This document shows, one piece after another, positions 53,203-62,425 of a stretch of 64,000 bases of DNA. Source of the DNA: Bradyrhizobium sp. CCBAU 51765. Lineage in GTDB: Bacteria > Pseudomonadota > Alphaproteobacteria > Rhizobiales > Xanthobacteraceae. The notes beneath the pieces are model-generated. The model made no database searches. It worked only from the letters and a program-made list of their open reading frames with translations, and was not told the DNA's origin. The number at the start of each line of letters is the position of its first letter. Within the stretch, counting starts at the first letter, position 1. Made by a program: the position numbers and the translations under genes. The stretch spans positions 6,685,001 to 6,749,000 of the forward strand of contig NZ_CP030038.1 of NCBI RefSeq assembly GCF_015291725.1, given 5' to 3'.

Positions 53203-54468
53203 TCACATCAGCAAGTCCGCAGCGTCCCGGATCGCAGCATAGATTTCATCAAGATCGGCCGCCGTAACGCAGTAAGGAGGCATCACGTAGATCGTGTTAC
53301 CGAGTGGGCGTAACAGCAGATTCCGCGCTTGGAAGAAAGCCAAAAGCTTCGGCCCGATGTCCGCTAGATAGCCGGCATCGCTCGTGTTGAGTTCGAGCGC
53401 TGTGACTGCTCCTGTGCGTCGGACGTTTGCGAACCGTGAATCGGCGCAAAATGGCGCGAGTGCCTGTTCTTGCATCCTGGCCAAGGATGCCACCCGCCTG
53501 CGATATTCCTGTTGCTGCCACAGGTCCAGATTGGCCTTGGCAGCGGCGCAGGCCACTGGATTGGCCGTATATGAGCTCGAATGGAAAAACGTACGCGTGC
53601 GATCTTCAGAATAATGCGCGTCGAAAATATCGGCACGACAGAGTGTGACGGCGAGCGGCAGCGCCCCAGCCGTGAGGCCTTTCGAATAGCAGGCAATATC
53701 GGGCGTGACATCGGCCTGCTCACACGCAAACAAGGTACCCGTCCGCCCCCAGCCGGTCATGACCTCGTCCGCAATGAACAGGACGTCGAAGGCTTCGCAG
53801 ATTCGCTTCATCTCTCTTAGCACCGAGGGAGAATACATCAGCATTCCACCGGCACCCAATATCAGGGGCTCCACGATAAAGGCTGCCGGATGTGCGTTTC
53901 GACACGCGTTTTCAAGCGCATCGAGCGCTATTTGCTCACGATCTCTTGCCGGGAACGGAATCGAGGTCACCTCGAACATCAGCGCCCCGTAAGCCGCATT
54001 GAAGACGCCTCGGCTACCCACCGACATCGCCCCGATCGTGTCGCCATGGTACGAGTGCTGCATCACCACAATTTGGGTTCGCTGTCTTCCGGTATTGTGC
54101 CAGTAGCCGAGCGCCATTTTCAGCGCGACTTCGACGCTGGTTGATCCGCTATCGGAGAAGAACACATGCTCGAGCGCCGGGGGGGTGACCTTCAATAGTT
54201 CCCTCGCAACTTGCTCAGCCGGGTCGTGAGTGTATCCGGCGAAGATGACCTGGTTGAGCTTGCCTGCCTGTTCTCGGATCGCGTTCACGATGCATGGATG
54301 GCAATGGCCGTGGGTCACGACCCACCAGGAGGAGATTGCATCGATAAGGCGTCGGCCATCTTCGGTGTAGAGATAGGCCCCCTCTCCCCGCAGCACCTTC
54401 GTCATGTCCCGCTGTAGAGCATGCTGCGTGAACGGGTGCCAGACCGGCGACCTCTTGGCTATCGTCAT
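53203..54468 (-). CDS. bioA: Adenosylmethionine-8-amino-7-oxononanoate aminotransferase
   Basis: A 421-aa PLP aminotransferase that uses SAM as amino donor to turn KAPA into DAPA in biotin synthesis. Recognised by WHPFTQH at the N-terminus, SSWWVVTHGHCHP, SYHGDTIGAMSVG, the PLP Asp in FIADEVMTGWGRTG, the Schiff-base Lys in CYSKGLTAGALPL and HSSSYTANPVACAAA. Its ATG overlaps the bioD stop by 4 bases. Last gene of the operon. Confidence 0.95.
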   Translation of the reverse strand: MTIAKRSPVWHPFTQHALQRDMTKVLRGEGAYLYTEDGRRLIDAISSWWVVTHGHCHPCIVNAIREQAGKLNQVIFAGYTHDPAEQVARELLKVTPPALEHVFFSDSGSTSVEVALKMALGYWHNTGRQRTQIVVMQHSYHGDTIGAMSVGSRGVFNAAYGALMFEVTSIPFPARDREQIALDALENACRNAHPAAFIVEPLILGAGGMLMYSPSVLREMKRICEAFDVLFIADEVMTGWGRTGTLFACEQADVTPDIACYSKGLTAGALPLAVTLCRADIFDAHYSEDRTRTFFHSSSYTANPVACAAAKANLDLWQQQEYRRRVASLARMQEQALAPFCADSRFANVRRTGAVTALELNTSDAGYLADIGPKLLAFFQARNLLLRPLGNTIYVMPPYCVTAADLDEIYAAIRDAADLLM

Positions 54469-55103
54469 AGGTTCAGGAAATCACTGCCAAGAAAGGAGTC
54501 TTTGAAAGCGGCCTGCAGCCTTTCGTCCGTGAGGGGAACAAGCCACGGGAGCCGTCCCAACCAACGCACTCTCCCGATCTCGCAAATCGCGCTTTCAGTT
54601 TCGGCGTTTCTTTCGCCAATGAACGCAATTCCAAGGATTCGAATCTGACGCTTCCGCAGAGCCTCTATGGAGAGCAGGGAGTGATTGATTGTGCCCAGTC
54701 CCGTCCTGGCGCAAAGCACGACGGGAAGCTGCCAGCGTTCGAAGATGTCAATGTAAAGAGTGCGCGCTGTCAGCGGCACCATGAGTCCGCCGGCACCCTC
54801 AATCACGAGCTGCCGCTCGCCGCTGTCCGGCAGTCCAAGCGTCTCTGTGTCTATGCGAACGCCATCGATCTCCGCGGCGTAATGGGGCGAGGCAGGCGTC
54901 CGAAATCGATAGAGCTCCGGGACAATGCGATCGGACGAGAGGCAGCCGAGGCGGCGGACGCACTCGGAGTCGGTCTCTTGTTCGAGCCCGGCCTGGACCG
55001 GCTTCCAGTAATTCGCGCCTAGAAGGCCGGCGAGCCCTGCGGAAAATACCGTTTTGCCGACTCCGGTGTCCGTACCAGCCACGACGATCCGCTTATTCAT
55101 CAA
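54465..55103 (-). CDS. bioD: Dethiobiotin synthetase
   Basis: A 212-aa ATP-dependent carboxylase that closes the ureido ring of dethiobiotin. VAGTDTGVGKTVFSAGLAGL is the P-loop, YWKPVQAGLE the substrate Lys segment, VIEGAGGLMVPLT the third motif. Overlaps bioF and bioA by 4 bases each, so the three proteins are coupled. Confidence 0.95.
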   Translation of the reverse strand: MMNKRIVVAGTDTGVGKTVFSAGLAGLLGANYWKPVQAGLEQETDSECVRRLGCLSSDRIVPELYRFRTPASPHYAAEIDGVRIDTETLGLPDSGERQLVIEGAGGLMVPLTARTLYIDIFERWQLPVVLCARTGLGTINHSLLSIEALRKRQIRILGIAFIGERNAETESAICEIGRVRWLGRLPWLVPLTDERLQAAFKDSFLGSDFLNL

Positions 55104-56251
55104 AACGAGCCCCTCGTCACCTCAACAAGCGCATCGAGCATTGCGCGCACGTCCGCCTCCCCAACATTGAGTGTCAACGAAATCCGCAAACGGGCGGTGC
55201 CTGGTGGGACGGTTGGCGGCCGAATTCCGCGGATGTCGAAGCCGCGCCCCTGCAGAGCAGAGGCTAGTCGCATTGCACGAGCATTGTCACCCACTATGTA
55301 CGGCACGATCTGAGAGGTCGACGGCGTGTGCAAACCAAGGGAGGTGATCTGCCGATGCGCGAACGAAACAAGTTCGGCCAGCCGTTGCTGCCGCTCCGGC
55401 TCCTCCCGCAGGATGAGGAGTGCCTCTCGAACGGCAACGGCCAGCAATGGTGATGGGGCCGTGGCAAAGATAAACGGACGGCAGCGATTGACCATGAAAT
55501 CGCGCAGGATGCCGGAGGCTGTAACAAGTGCACCCGCCGCACCGAGCGCTTTGCCGCAAGTATGAACGACGATGAGATTGTCGCGCCTCTCATAAGGGGC
55601 CGTGAGCCCTCGTCCCTGAAGCCCGTAAGCTCCTGTGGCATGAGCCTCATCCACGATCAGAAATGCGTCATGGCGATCGGCGATTGCCACCAGCTCTTCG
55701 AGCGGAGCGAAGTCGCCATCCATACTGTAGAGACTTTCGGCCACAATCCAGACGCGGCCCGCTCCACCTTTGGTTCGCCAATCGCGAATTGCGTCTTCGA
55801 TTGACTGGGGATCATTGTGCGCGTGAATTCGGCAATCTGCGCGGCCGGCTCGCGCCCCCTCGTGAATACTGGCGTGCACGAGCGAGTCGAGAACGAGCAG
55901 ATCGCCGCGCTGCGGTAGCGTTGTCAGGACGGCAAAATTTGCGATATAGCCGCCTCCAAAGAAAAGCGCTGCCTCCGCACCAAAGAACTGAGCCGCCTCC
56001 GCTTCGAGCCGTTCATGCTCTTCGCAATTGCCGCGCAGAAGCCGCGACCCGCCGGCTCCAACCGGAGTGCCCGCCTCGAGCGCGGCGACCATCGCCTTTT
56101 TGATGCGCGGGGCGCACCCGAGCGCCAGATAGTCGTTTGATGCGAAATCGATTCCCACGCGCGGCTTGAGGCAGCGCAGCCGTTTTTCTTCGTTCAAGGC
56201 ATTCAACGCTGCGACGTAGGGACTAAGTCTAGCTGCTTGCATTGACCGCAT
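55100..56251 (-). CDS. bioF: 8-amino-7-oxononanoate synthase
   Basis: A 383-aa PLP enzyme that condenses alanine with pimeloyl thioester to KAPA. It shows FASNDYLALG, GGSRLLRGNCEEHERLE, DEAHATGAYGLQGRG and the PLP Lys in VHTCGKALGAAGALV. The ATG at 56251 has GGGAG 6 bases upstream; another ATG lies 9 bases in. It follows panD after a 76-base gap, the only real spacer in the operon, which may hold a secondary promoter. Confidence 0.95.
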   Translation of the reverse strand: MRSMQAARLSPYVAALNALNEEKRLRCLKPRVGIDFASNDYLALGCAPRIKKAMVAALEAGTPVGAGGSRLLRGNCEEHERLEAEAAQFFGAEAALFFGGGYIANFAVLTTLPQRGDLLVLDSLVHASIHEGARAGRADCRIHAHNDPQSIEDAIRDWRTKGGAGRVWIVAESLYSMDGDFAPLEELVAIADRHDAFLIVDEAHATGAYGLQGRGLTAPYERRDNLIVVHTCGKALGAAGALVTASGILRDFMVNRCRPFIFATAPSPLLAVAVREALLILREEPERQQRLAELVSFAHRQITSLGLHTPSTSQIVPYIVGDNARAMRLASALQGRGFDIRGIRPPTVPPGTARLRISLTLNVGEADVRAMLDALVEVTRGSF

Positions 56252-56327
56252 TCATTGCTCCCAGGATCGCATCAAATCACGCAAAAGATCCGTTGGCCGT
56301 TGAAGAAGGATGGATGGCCCTTGAGGC

Positions 56328-56681
56328 TCAACTTGCCAGGATGCGATTGTCTTGGTCCACACGCACAATGAGTGGCTTGAATATCTTTGCTTCGACCTCG
56401 TCGAATGAGGCATATGCAACGATAATGATCTTGTCTCCGGGCATTGCGAGTCGGGCGGCCGCACCGTTCAGGCTTATCGTGCCAGACCTCGGCGGCGCCT
56501 CGATCACGTAGGTGGCAAAGCGCGCCCCTGTTTCGACGTTGTAAATTTCGACGCGCTCGTTGATCAGCATTCCCGCCGCCTCCAGGAGCGTACGATCTAT
56601 CGAGATCGAGCCTTCGTAGTGCAAATCAGCTTCGGTTACTGAGGCGCGATGGATTTTTCCCTTCATCAAGGTTATCTGCAT
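56328..56681 (-). CDS. panD: Aspartate 1-decarboxylase proenzyme
   Basis: A 117-aa pyruvoyl enzyme that makes beta-alanine for pantothenate. The self-cleavage site is YEGSISID (Gly-Ser, making the pyruvoyl group), with MKGKIHRASVTEADL before it and NVETGARFATYVIEA, SGTISLNGAAARL after it. The length is normal, so it should be active. It sits 7 bases after bioB and before bioF, inside the biotin operon, which is unusual; panBC are elsewhere in the window. Confidence 0.95.
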   Translation of the reverse strand: MQITLMKGKIHRASVTEADLHYEGSISIDRTLLEAAGMLINERVEIYNVETGARFATYVIEAPPRSGTISLNGAAARLAMPGDKIIIVAYASFDEVEAKIFKPLIVRVDQDNRILAS

Positions 56682-56688
56682 TGTTCAC

Positions 56689-57720
56689 CTAGGCGGGATG
56701 TAGGGGCAACTGCGCGCACTTCCCTCCGGCGAGCCCGGACGTGATGCCGAGCCGGGCCAGCAGATCCGCATCACGATCAACTTTCGGGTTTTTGGTGGTC
56801 AAGAGCACGTCGCCGATGAAGATCGAATTTGCTCCGCCCAAGAAGCAAAGCGCCTGCAATTCATCGCTCATGTATTGCCGCCCGGCGGACAAGCGAACCA
56901 CACTCCTTGGCATCATGATCCGCGCGGTCGCCACCAGGCGGACCAGCGCGATCGGATCGGGAGGCTCCGCGTGGTCTTCCACCGGCACGCCTTCGATCTT
57001 GTTCCACAGGTTGATCGGCACGCTTTCGGGATGGTTGGGAAGATTGGCGAGCAGCACGAGCATACCTAGGCGGTCCTCGATGTGCTCCCCCATGCCGATA
57101 ATCCCGCCGCAGCAGATCTTGATGCCGGCATCGCGCACATGCGCCAGCGTATCGATGCGGTCCTGCAGGCTACGGGTCGTAATGATCTTGCGGTAAAACT
57201 CGGGTGATGAGTCAACGTTGTGATTGTAGAAGTCAAGGCCAGCCTCGGCGAGGCGCGCGGCTTGGTTCGCTGTCAGCATGCCGAGCGTGACGCACGTTTC
57301 CATGCCGAGTCGCTTGACCGCGTCGACCATGTCGCAGACGGAATCGAGATCGCGATCTTTTGGCGTGCGCCAGGCCGCGGCCATGCAGAAGCGCGTCGCG
57401 CCCGCATCCTTCGCGCGCCGCGCGCTCGCAACCACATCGGCGCAATGCATCAGACGGGTGGCCTCCAGGCCGGTCTCGTAATGCGCGCTTTGCGAGCAGT
57501 AGCCGCAGTCTTCCGGACAGCCGCCGGTCTTGATGCTGAGCAGGCTCGCGGTTTCGACGTGGTTTGGATCGAAGTTCTTGCGATGAGCGCGCTGCGCCTG
57601 AAACACCAGGTCGGCAAAAGGCAGGTCGTAGAGCGCCTTCACCCGTTCGACGTCCCAATGATGACGTACCTGCGCCCCTTTGCTTGCCTCCTTCCGGCGG
57701 ACTTGCGCAGCAGCATCCAT
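56689..57720 (-). CDS. bioB: Biotin synthase
   Basis: A 343-aa radical SAM enzyme that inserts sulfur into dethiobiotin. The 4Fe-4S motif is CPEDCGYCSQS; other marks are HHWDVERVKALYDLPF, CGGIIGMGE, and the C-terminal LGGANSIFIGD and LLTTKNP. First gene of bioB-panD-bioF-bioD-bioA. The start at 57720 is chosen since the upstream sequence carries BioR-like boxes at 57738 and 57757 that would otherwise lie inside the gene. Confidence 0.95.
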   Translation of the reverse strand: MDAAAQVRRKEASKGAQVRHHWDVERVKALYDLPFADLVFQAQRAHRKNFDPNHVETASLLSIKTGGCPEDCGYCSQSAHYETGLEATRLMHCADVVASARRAKDAGATRFCMAAAWRTPKDRDLDSVCDMVDAVKRLGMETCVTLGMLTANQAARLAEAGLDFYNHNVDSSPEFYRKIITTRSLQDRIDTLAHVRDAGIKICCGGIIGMGEHIEDRLGMLVLLANLPNHPESVPINLWNKIEGVPVEDHAEPPDPIALVRLVATARIMMPRSVVRLSAGRQYMSDELQALCFLGGANSIFIGDVLLTTKNPKVDRDADLLARLGITSGLAGGKCAQLPLHPA

Positions 57721-57737
57721 GATCCAATCCCGCTCAA

Positions 57738-57747
57738 TTGTAGATAA
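57738..57747. promoter_or_regulatory. BioR-like box 1
   Basis: TTGTAGATAA, 9 of 10 matches to the BioR palindrome TTATAGATAA, 18 bases before the bioB start. Confidence 0.75.
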
Positions 57748-57756
57748 TCGCATGAA

Positions 57757-57766
57757 TTATCTATAG
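57757..57766. promoter_or_regulatory. BioR-like box 2
   Basis: TTATCTATAG, 9 of 10 matches to the inverted BioR site TTATCTATAA. Together with box 1 it flanks the likely bioB promoter. Confidence 0.75.
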
Positions 57767-57821
57767 TCATCACTCTCGAAGAGATGCTAATCGAGCTGCC
57801 TCGCAAATGCACCGACTATTG

Positions 57822-57831
57822 CGGTAGATAA
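57822..57831. promoter_or_regulatory. BioR-like box 3 at the bioR start
   Basis: CGGTAGATAA, immediately before the bioR ATG, also readable as the palindrome AGATAATCT. It suggests BioR controls itself as well. Weaker match than boxes 1 and 2. Confidence 0.5.
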
Positions 57832-57834
57832 TCT

Positions 57835-58470
57835 ATGATCACTGCTGACAACATGACGACGGTCGCGCGCATCGCGGATTCAATCGCTGAGCGCATTATC
57901 AGCGGCGCCTTAGAGCCAGGCGCGCCACTGCGTCAGGATCACGTTGCACGAGAATTCAATTCCAGCCACGTCCCGGTGCGCGAGGCCTTTCGGCAGCTGC
58001 AGGCACAACATCTTGTTGTCGCTGTGCCACGCCGCGGTGTTCGGGTTGCCCCGCTCGATACCCATTCAGTGAAGGAGATCGCCGAAATGCGCGCTGCGCT
58101 GGAAGTGGTGGCATTGCGCCATTCGGGGCCAAGGCTCACAACAGCTCATTTGGCTCGGATCGAGCTCACCGTGATTGAAGGAGACAGCGCAAAGACGATC
58201 GAGGAGTTTGAGATGGCCAACCGCGCCTTTCACCAAGCCTTGGTCGCGCCGTGCGGAATGCCGCGTCTGCTCGCGAGCCTCGATGGACTGCAGCTTGCCA
58301 ATTCTCGATTGGTGTTCGCGATGGCGCGATCGGTGGGCTGGCGACCGCGCTCCAATCAAGATCACCGCCTGATTCTGCAAGCCCTGCGAGCGCGCAATAT
58401 CGATCAAGCCTGTAACCTGCTGACGCGGCACATTCAATCCATTGAGCGCCTTACCCTTCCGGCGTCCTGA
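57835..58470 (+). CDS. bioR: GntR-family biotin repressor
   Basis: A 211-aa regulator of the FadR/GntR class. An N-terminal winged helix (IADSIAERIISGALEPGAPL, VAREFNSSHVPVREAFRQLQ, AVPRRGVRVAPL) is followed by an all-helical FCD ligand domain (EMRAALEVVALRHS, NRAFHQALVAPC, DHRLILQALRARN). In alpha-proteobacteria lacking bifunctional BirA regulation, BioR represses the bio genes by binding TTATAGATAA-type sites, and three such sites lie between it and bioB. Divergent to bioB. A second ATG 18 bases on is possible. Confidence 0.85.
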   Translation: MITADNMTTVARIADSIAERIISGALEPGAPLRQDHVAREFNSSHVPVREAFRQLQAQHLVVAVPRRGVRVAPLDTHSVKEIAEMRAALEVVALRHSGPRLTTAHLARIELTVIEGDSAKTIEEFEMANRAFHQALVAPCGMPRLLASLDGLQLANSRLVFAMARSVGWRPRSNQDHRLILQALRARNIDQACNLLTRHIQSIERLTLPAS

Positions 58471-58601
58471 ACAAATCTGGCAAGCTTCATTGCGGATCGC
58501 AGACGATCGCAAGCGACGATCATGCGGTAAGCGACTGGCCTCATTGCAACGGGTTCTATTCCCAGATAGTTATGCCCCGCTAGCGACATCTCCGGACGGC
58601 C

Positions 58602-58919
58602 ATGATTCGTCACATCGTCTTCTTCAGCGCCAAGGACAAGGCGCATATCGACCAGATCATCGAAGGTCTTTCGCGTCTCACCGCGATACCACATGCGCGC
58701 CGGCTTGAGGTTGCCCGCAACCGCAAGACCGATCAGCTCGGCAACGATATTGACATCGTGGTCTATGGGGAGTTTGACAGCGAGATGGAGCTCGCAGCGT
58801 ACAAAGCGCACAATCTCTACCAGGAGGCGATCAAACGGGTCCGACCGCTCCGCGAGCTGCGGTTCGCGGCCGATTACGATGTATCACTAGATACTCCTTT
58901 CGCCTCAACGGCAGGATGA
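58602..58919 (+). CDS. Dabb-domain (stress responsive A/B barrel) protein
   Basis: A 105-aa protein with the Dabb fold: MIRHIVFFSAKDKAHIDQII, LEVARNRKT, DIDIVVYGEFDSEMELAAYK and HNLYQEAIKRVRPL. Members form dimeric alpha/beta barrels; many have no assigned reaction. It lies between bioR and pabB on the same strand, with no evident link to either pathway. Confidence 0.85.
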   Translation: MIRHIVFFSAKDKAHIDQIIEGLSRLTAIPHARRLEVARNRKTDQLGNDIDIVVYGEFDSEMELAAYKAHNLYQEAIKRVRPLRELRFAADYDVSLDTPFASTAG

Positions 58920-59072
58920 TCGAGGTGCCGTGGCAGCAAAAGGTCCACCGCCGGCTTAACTTGGCAATGGCCTCAAGTTTCGTGCCATCGGAGACCGGCG
59001 TCGCTCTCATCGGGTGGGGCAACAGATGGAATGGCCCTTTCACGACGTCAGCGGCCGGCGGCCGATAATCCG

Positions 59073-60467
59073 ATGTACGTTCGCGAGTTGCAGTGGGTTG
59101 AACCTTTCACAGCGATGCGACGTCTTGGGCATCGCTCGCATCTCACGTTTCTCGATAGCGCAGCAAGGCACGAGCTGCTTGGCCGCTACTCATATGTAAC
59201 GTGCGACCCGTTCAGCACCTATAGGGTCGCGAACGGCCAAGCCAGATGGAACGGACTGACTCTCGAGGCCGATCCATGGAAGGTCCTTCGCACGCTACTC
59301 GCGAAGTACCCGCAAGATTATCGTCCCGATCTCCCGCCATTCCAGGGAGGAGCGGCAGGCTATCTTGCCTACGACATGAACAGGACATTGGAGCGATTGT
59401 TTGCGCCGGCAATTGCCGGTCTGGGTTTGCCCCAATCCATCCTGCATTTCTATGACGTGGTCATCAGCTTCGACCACCGGGATAACAAATGCTGGATCGT
59501 CTCGACCGGATGGCCGGAGCAGGATCGCGTGCGACGGAGTGACCGCGCGCGTCGTCGGGCCGATGAGTTTGCAGCATTGCTTGACGGTCCAATGGCGCCA
59601 CAGAATGGTTATCCCAGCAAAGCAGGCGCTTGGAGCTCGAACTTCAGCCGCGAGGGCTACATTGCGGCGGTACAACGCGTGATCGACTTGATCCGGGCGG
59701 GTGACGTGTTCCAGACGAATATTGCGCAGCGCTTCAGCACCCGCCTGCCGACCTCGTTTGATCCGCTCGCCTTCTATTGCCAGCTACGATCATTGAATCC
59801 GGCGCCTTTTGCGGCCCTGCTGCGATGGGGAAAGTTGACCATCGCCTCAAGTTCGCCGGAACGATTCCTGAAGCTTAACGAGCAACAAGTCGAGACACGA
59901 CCCATCAAGGGCACGATCGCACGTTCGCCTGATTTCAATGAAGACCACCGCCGTGCGGCTGTTCTCCTCGCTTCCGAAAAGGATCATGCAGAGAATACGA
60001 TGATTGTCGACCTTTTGCGAAACGATCTGTCACGCGTTTGCACTGCGCATTCAGTCGAGGTTCCAGCCCTGTGCAATCTCGAGTCCTATGCCTCGGTGCA
60101 CCATCTCGTGTCGATCGTTACGGGGGCACTTGCCAGATGGGAAGACGCCGTTAGCCTGCTCCGTGCTTGCTTTCCGGGGGGCTCCATTACGGGAGCGCCA
60201 AAGGTGCGGTCGATGGAAATTATTACAGAAATCGAGCGCATAGCGCGGGAGGTCTATTGTGGTGCGATCGGCTTCATCGGCTTCAACGGGCACATGGACA
60301 CGAGTATTGCGATCCGCACTGTCACGATCGACGGCGACATGGCTGTGTTTCATGCGGGCAGCGGTATAACGGCCCTGTCGGAGCCCGAGGCCGAATACGA
60401 GGAAACGCTCGCCAAGGCAGAGCGAATCTTTGATGCATTTGGTTCTGAACGAGCTGGCGCATTTTGA
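59073..60467 (+). CDS. pabB: Aminodeoxychorismate synthase component I
   Basis: A 464-aa chorismate-binding enzyme that makes 4-amino-4-deoxychorismate, precursor of p-aminobenzoate and folate. PabB identity rather than anthranilate synthase is shown by the PIKGT motif with its nucleophilic Lys (TRPIKGTIARS); also present are SSSPERFLKL, AENTMIVDLLRNDLSRV, GGSITGAPKVRSMEI and CGAIGFIG. The ATG at 59073 gives a normal N-terminus (MYVRELQWVEPF). It overlaps pabA by 4 bases, so the two subunits are translated together. Confidence 0.9.
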   Translation: MYVRELQWVEPFTAMRRLGHRSHLTFLDSAARHELLGRYSYVTCDPFSTYRVANGQARWNGLTLEADPWKVLRTLLAKYPQDYRPDLPPFQGGAAGYLAYDMNRTLERLFAPAIAGLGLPQSILHFYDVVISFDHRDNKCWIVSTGWPEQDRVRRSDRARRRADEFAALLDGPMAPQNGYPSKAGAWSSNFSREGYIAAVQRVIDLIRAGDVFQTNIAQRFSTRLPTSFDPLAFYCQLRSLNPAPFAALLRWGKLTIASSSPERFLKLNEQQVETRPIKGTIARSPDFNEDHRRAAVLLASEKDHAENTMIVDLLRNDLSRVCTAHSVEVPALCNLESYASVHHLVSIVTGALARWEDAVSLLRACFPGGSITGAPKVRSMEIITEIERIAREVYCGAIGFIGFNGHMDTSIAIRTVTIDGDMAVFHAGSGITALSEPEAEYEETLAKAERIFDAFGSERAGAF

Positions 60468-61060
60468 TTATCATCATCGATAATTACGATTCGTTCGTGT
60501 TCAACATTGCCCGCTATTTCCACAAGCTCGGTGAAGCAACGGAAGTGATCCGAAACGACGCTATCAGCATCGGCGAGCTCGTTGGTCTCAAGCCGCGCGC
60601 GGTGGTGATATCGCCCGGTCCCTGCACCCCAACTGAGGCAGGAATATCGAGAGCAGTGGTCCGCGAACTTTCAGGACGCGTACCAATTCTCGGCATCTGC
60701 CTTGGACATCAGTGTATTGCTAGCGCTTTCGGAGGACGGGTTGCGCGCGCACAACGGCCCATGCACGGTCGGCGCTCATACGTTGCGCATGACGGCCGAG
60801 GGTTATTCAAGGGGCTGCCAACCCCGCTTGGCGTTGGGCGCTACCATTCTCTTATCGTCGAGTTTGAGCAGTCATGTGCGCAGAACCTCATAGTGACAGC
60901 GCGTTCAGAGGAAGGGGAGATCATGGCCCTCACGCACCGCTATCATCTCACCTGTGGCGTCCAGTTCCATCCCGAGTCGATCCTTACCTCACAGGGGGAC
61001 GTCCTGCTTATGAACTTCTTGCGACTCGCAGAGGATTTGCGAAACCACGCGGACGAATGA
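60464..61060 (+). CDS. pabA: Aminodeoxychorismate synthase component II (glutamine amidotransferase)
   Basis: A 198-aa class I glutamine amidotransferase giving ammonia to PabB. The triad is complete: Cys in GICLGHQC, His and Glu in GVQFHPESILT. IIDNYDSFVFNIARYF and VVISPGPCTPTEAG are typical. The start is a TTG overlapping the pabB stop (TTGA). TrpG has the same fold; pairing with a PIKGT enzyme decides for PabA. No pabC is adjacent. Confidence 0.9.
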   Translation: MIIIIDNYDSFVFNIARYFHKLGEATEVIRNDAISIGELVGLKPRAVVISPGPCTPTEAGISRAVVRELSGRVPILGICLGHQCIASAFGGRVARAQRPMHGRRSYVAHDGRGLFKGLPTPLGVGRYHSLIVEFEQSCAQNLIVTARSEEGEIMALTHRYHLTCGVQFHPESILTSQGDVLLMNFLRLAEDLRNHADE

Positions 61061-61145
61061 GAGGCTCGGCCTGCCGATCAAGATGGTGCACCGTTGGTGT
61101 CCGCGTCTCTACGAGCACCGCCATATGGTAGGCATTTTGTGGTAA

Positions 61146-61667
61146 TCAGCGCTGTTCCGCGCTCGGCTCCGCAGTCAGCGGCGCGCCTCCGACAGAAACC
61201 GGACCTTGCGGTTTTAAGGGCCGGACGTCCCTCTTGGCCGGCTTGGATGTGGTGCGCACTGGTGGCGAAGAAGCAGCAGGAGCAGGAGACGCAACAAGCG
61301 CCGGATTCTGCAGCTGCTCGATTCTTTGGGTCAGGGCGGCGATCTGATCCGAGATCCGCTTTAGCTCGGCTTGCTGCGCATCGACGTTGCGATTGAGCTC
61401 GGCAATTTCATCGGCTGTCTTCTGCTGCCCCGATTGGATCCCTAAAAGCACGTCCCTATCATCAGGTGACAAGCCAAGCGTGGGAGGCACGACTTCATGT
61501 GCCGAGGGCGCCTCGGCAAACGTTTCGATATTCGTCAAAAAATAGACTCCTCCGGCGCAAAGAACGAGCAATACGGCTAGAAGAGCAAAGATCCACCGAA
61601 AGCCTTTCAACGGTCTCTGCAGGACCGGCAGCAACTCCGAAGCTTGGGATTGATCCGTCACAGCCAC
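61146..61667 (-). CDS. Membrane-anchored coiled-coil protein, hypothetical
   Basis: A 173-aa protein: short cytoplasmic N-terminus, one membrane helix (IFALLAVLLVLCAGGVYFLT, about 25-45), a coiled coil (ADEIAELNRNVDAQQAELKR, ISDQIAALTQRIEQLQ, about 85-120), and a Pro/Ala/Lys-rich tail. The layout suggests a periplasm-facing structural or secretion accessory protein. I do not recognise the family. Convergent with pabA. Confidence 0.65.
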   Translation of the reverse strand: MAVTDQSQASELLPVLQRPLKGFRWIFALLAVLLVLCAGGVYFLTNIETFAEAPSAHEVVPPTLGLSPDDRDVLLGIQSGQQKTADEIAELNRNVDAQQAELKRISDQIAALTQRIEQLQNPALVASPAPAASSPPVRTTSKPAKRDVRPLKPQGPVSVGGAPLTAEPSAEQR

Positions 61668-62425
61668 ACCCCGCTCTCATCATCTCGATCTGCTTTGGTT
61701 GTTCTGGTTGCCGCGAGAGCAGAAGATGGTCAAGAGCTGCCTCGAGCCGCAACCCCCGCTGCATCGTTTTCAGCAATGTTGTCCCCAAAGCCGGGTCTTG
61801 ATCGCATCAGGGTTTTTGCGAGCAACGCACTGCGCTGCAGGTGGTGAGGTAAATAATGAGGGCCGGTAGAGTGGATTACCCGTGAAGCACATTCATACCT
61901 GTGCTCTTGAGAGGGCCGCCTCACCGAAAGGCAATGCGCGTCGGGGATTTGCTAGGTGAGGCTTCCAGCGGTCCTGTGCCTGATTGTTCGAGGGTCGGTA
62001 GTCGTAGCGTCGAAGTTGACCTGGCGCAAAAATGCTGCGCAACCCACGCAACAAACGCGTGATGCGCAATCATAAGACTAACTATAACGACGCGAATCGA
62101 GGAAGCGGATCCCTACGGATTCCTGAGCAGATCATCTGCAAGCGCCGGGCCTCCATACGCGGAACACATACCAGCGCCCCTGTCCAGCTGCGTACCATCT
62201 TGCGTGAGGTCTCGCAGGGATCCTAGCGCGACCACAGGTCGGGCCGCGGGATGAAAGCAAATGCGAGCAGGCTCGAGCAAAGCGGCGCAAGCCCAGCCGC
62301 GGTCAGCGCCAACAGGCTGCCGGACACAATGTCATGATTGCGCATGAACCGTCCTTCATGGCGCCCGGAAGCAGCACGAGGGGGCGGCTGCCTTCGTGGT
62401 GAATAGCCAATCACCGGATTCCCAC
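61668..62425. other. Intergenic, no supported gene
   Basis: About 760 bases. Short frames on both strands without ribosome sites or known motifs; a minus-strand frame near 62223-62345 starts MRNHDIVSGSLLALTAAGLA and could be a small membrane peptide, but the support is thin. Confidence 0.4.
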
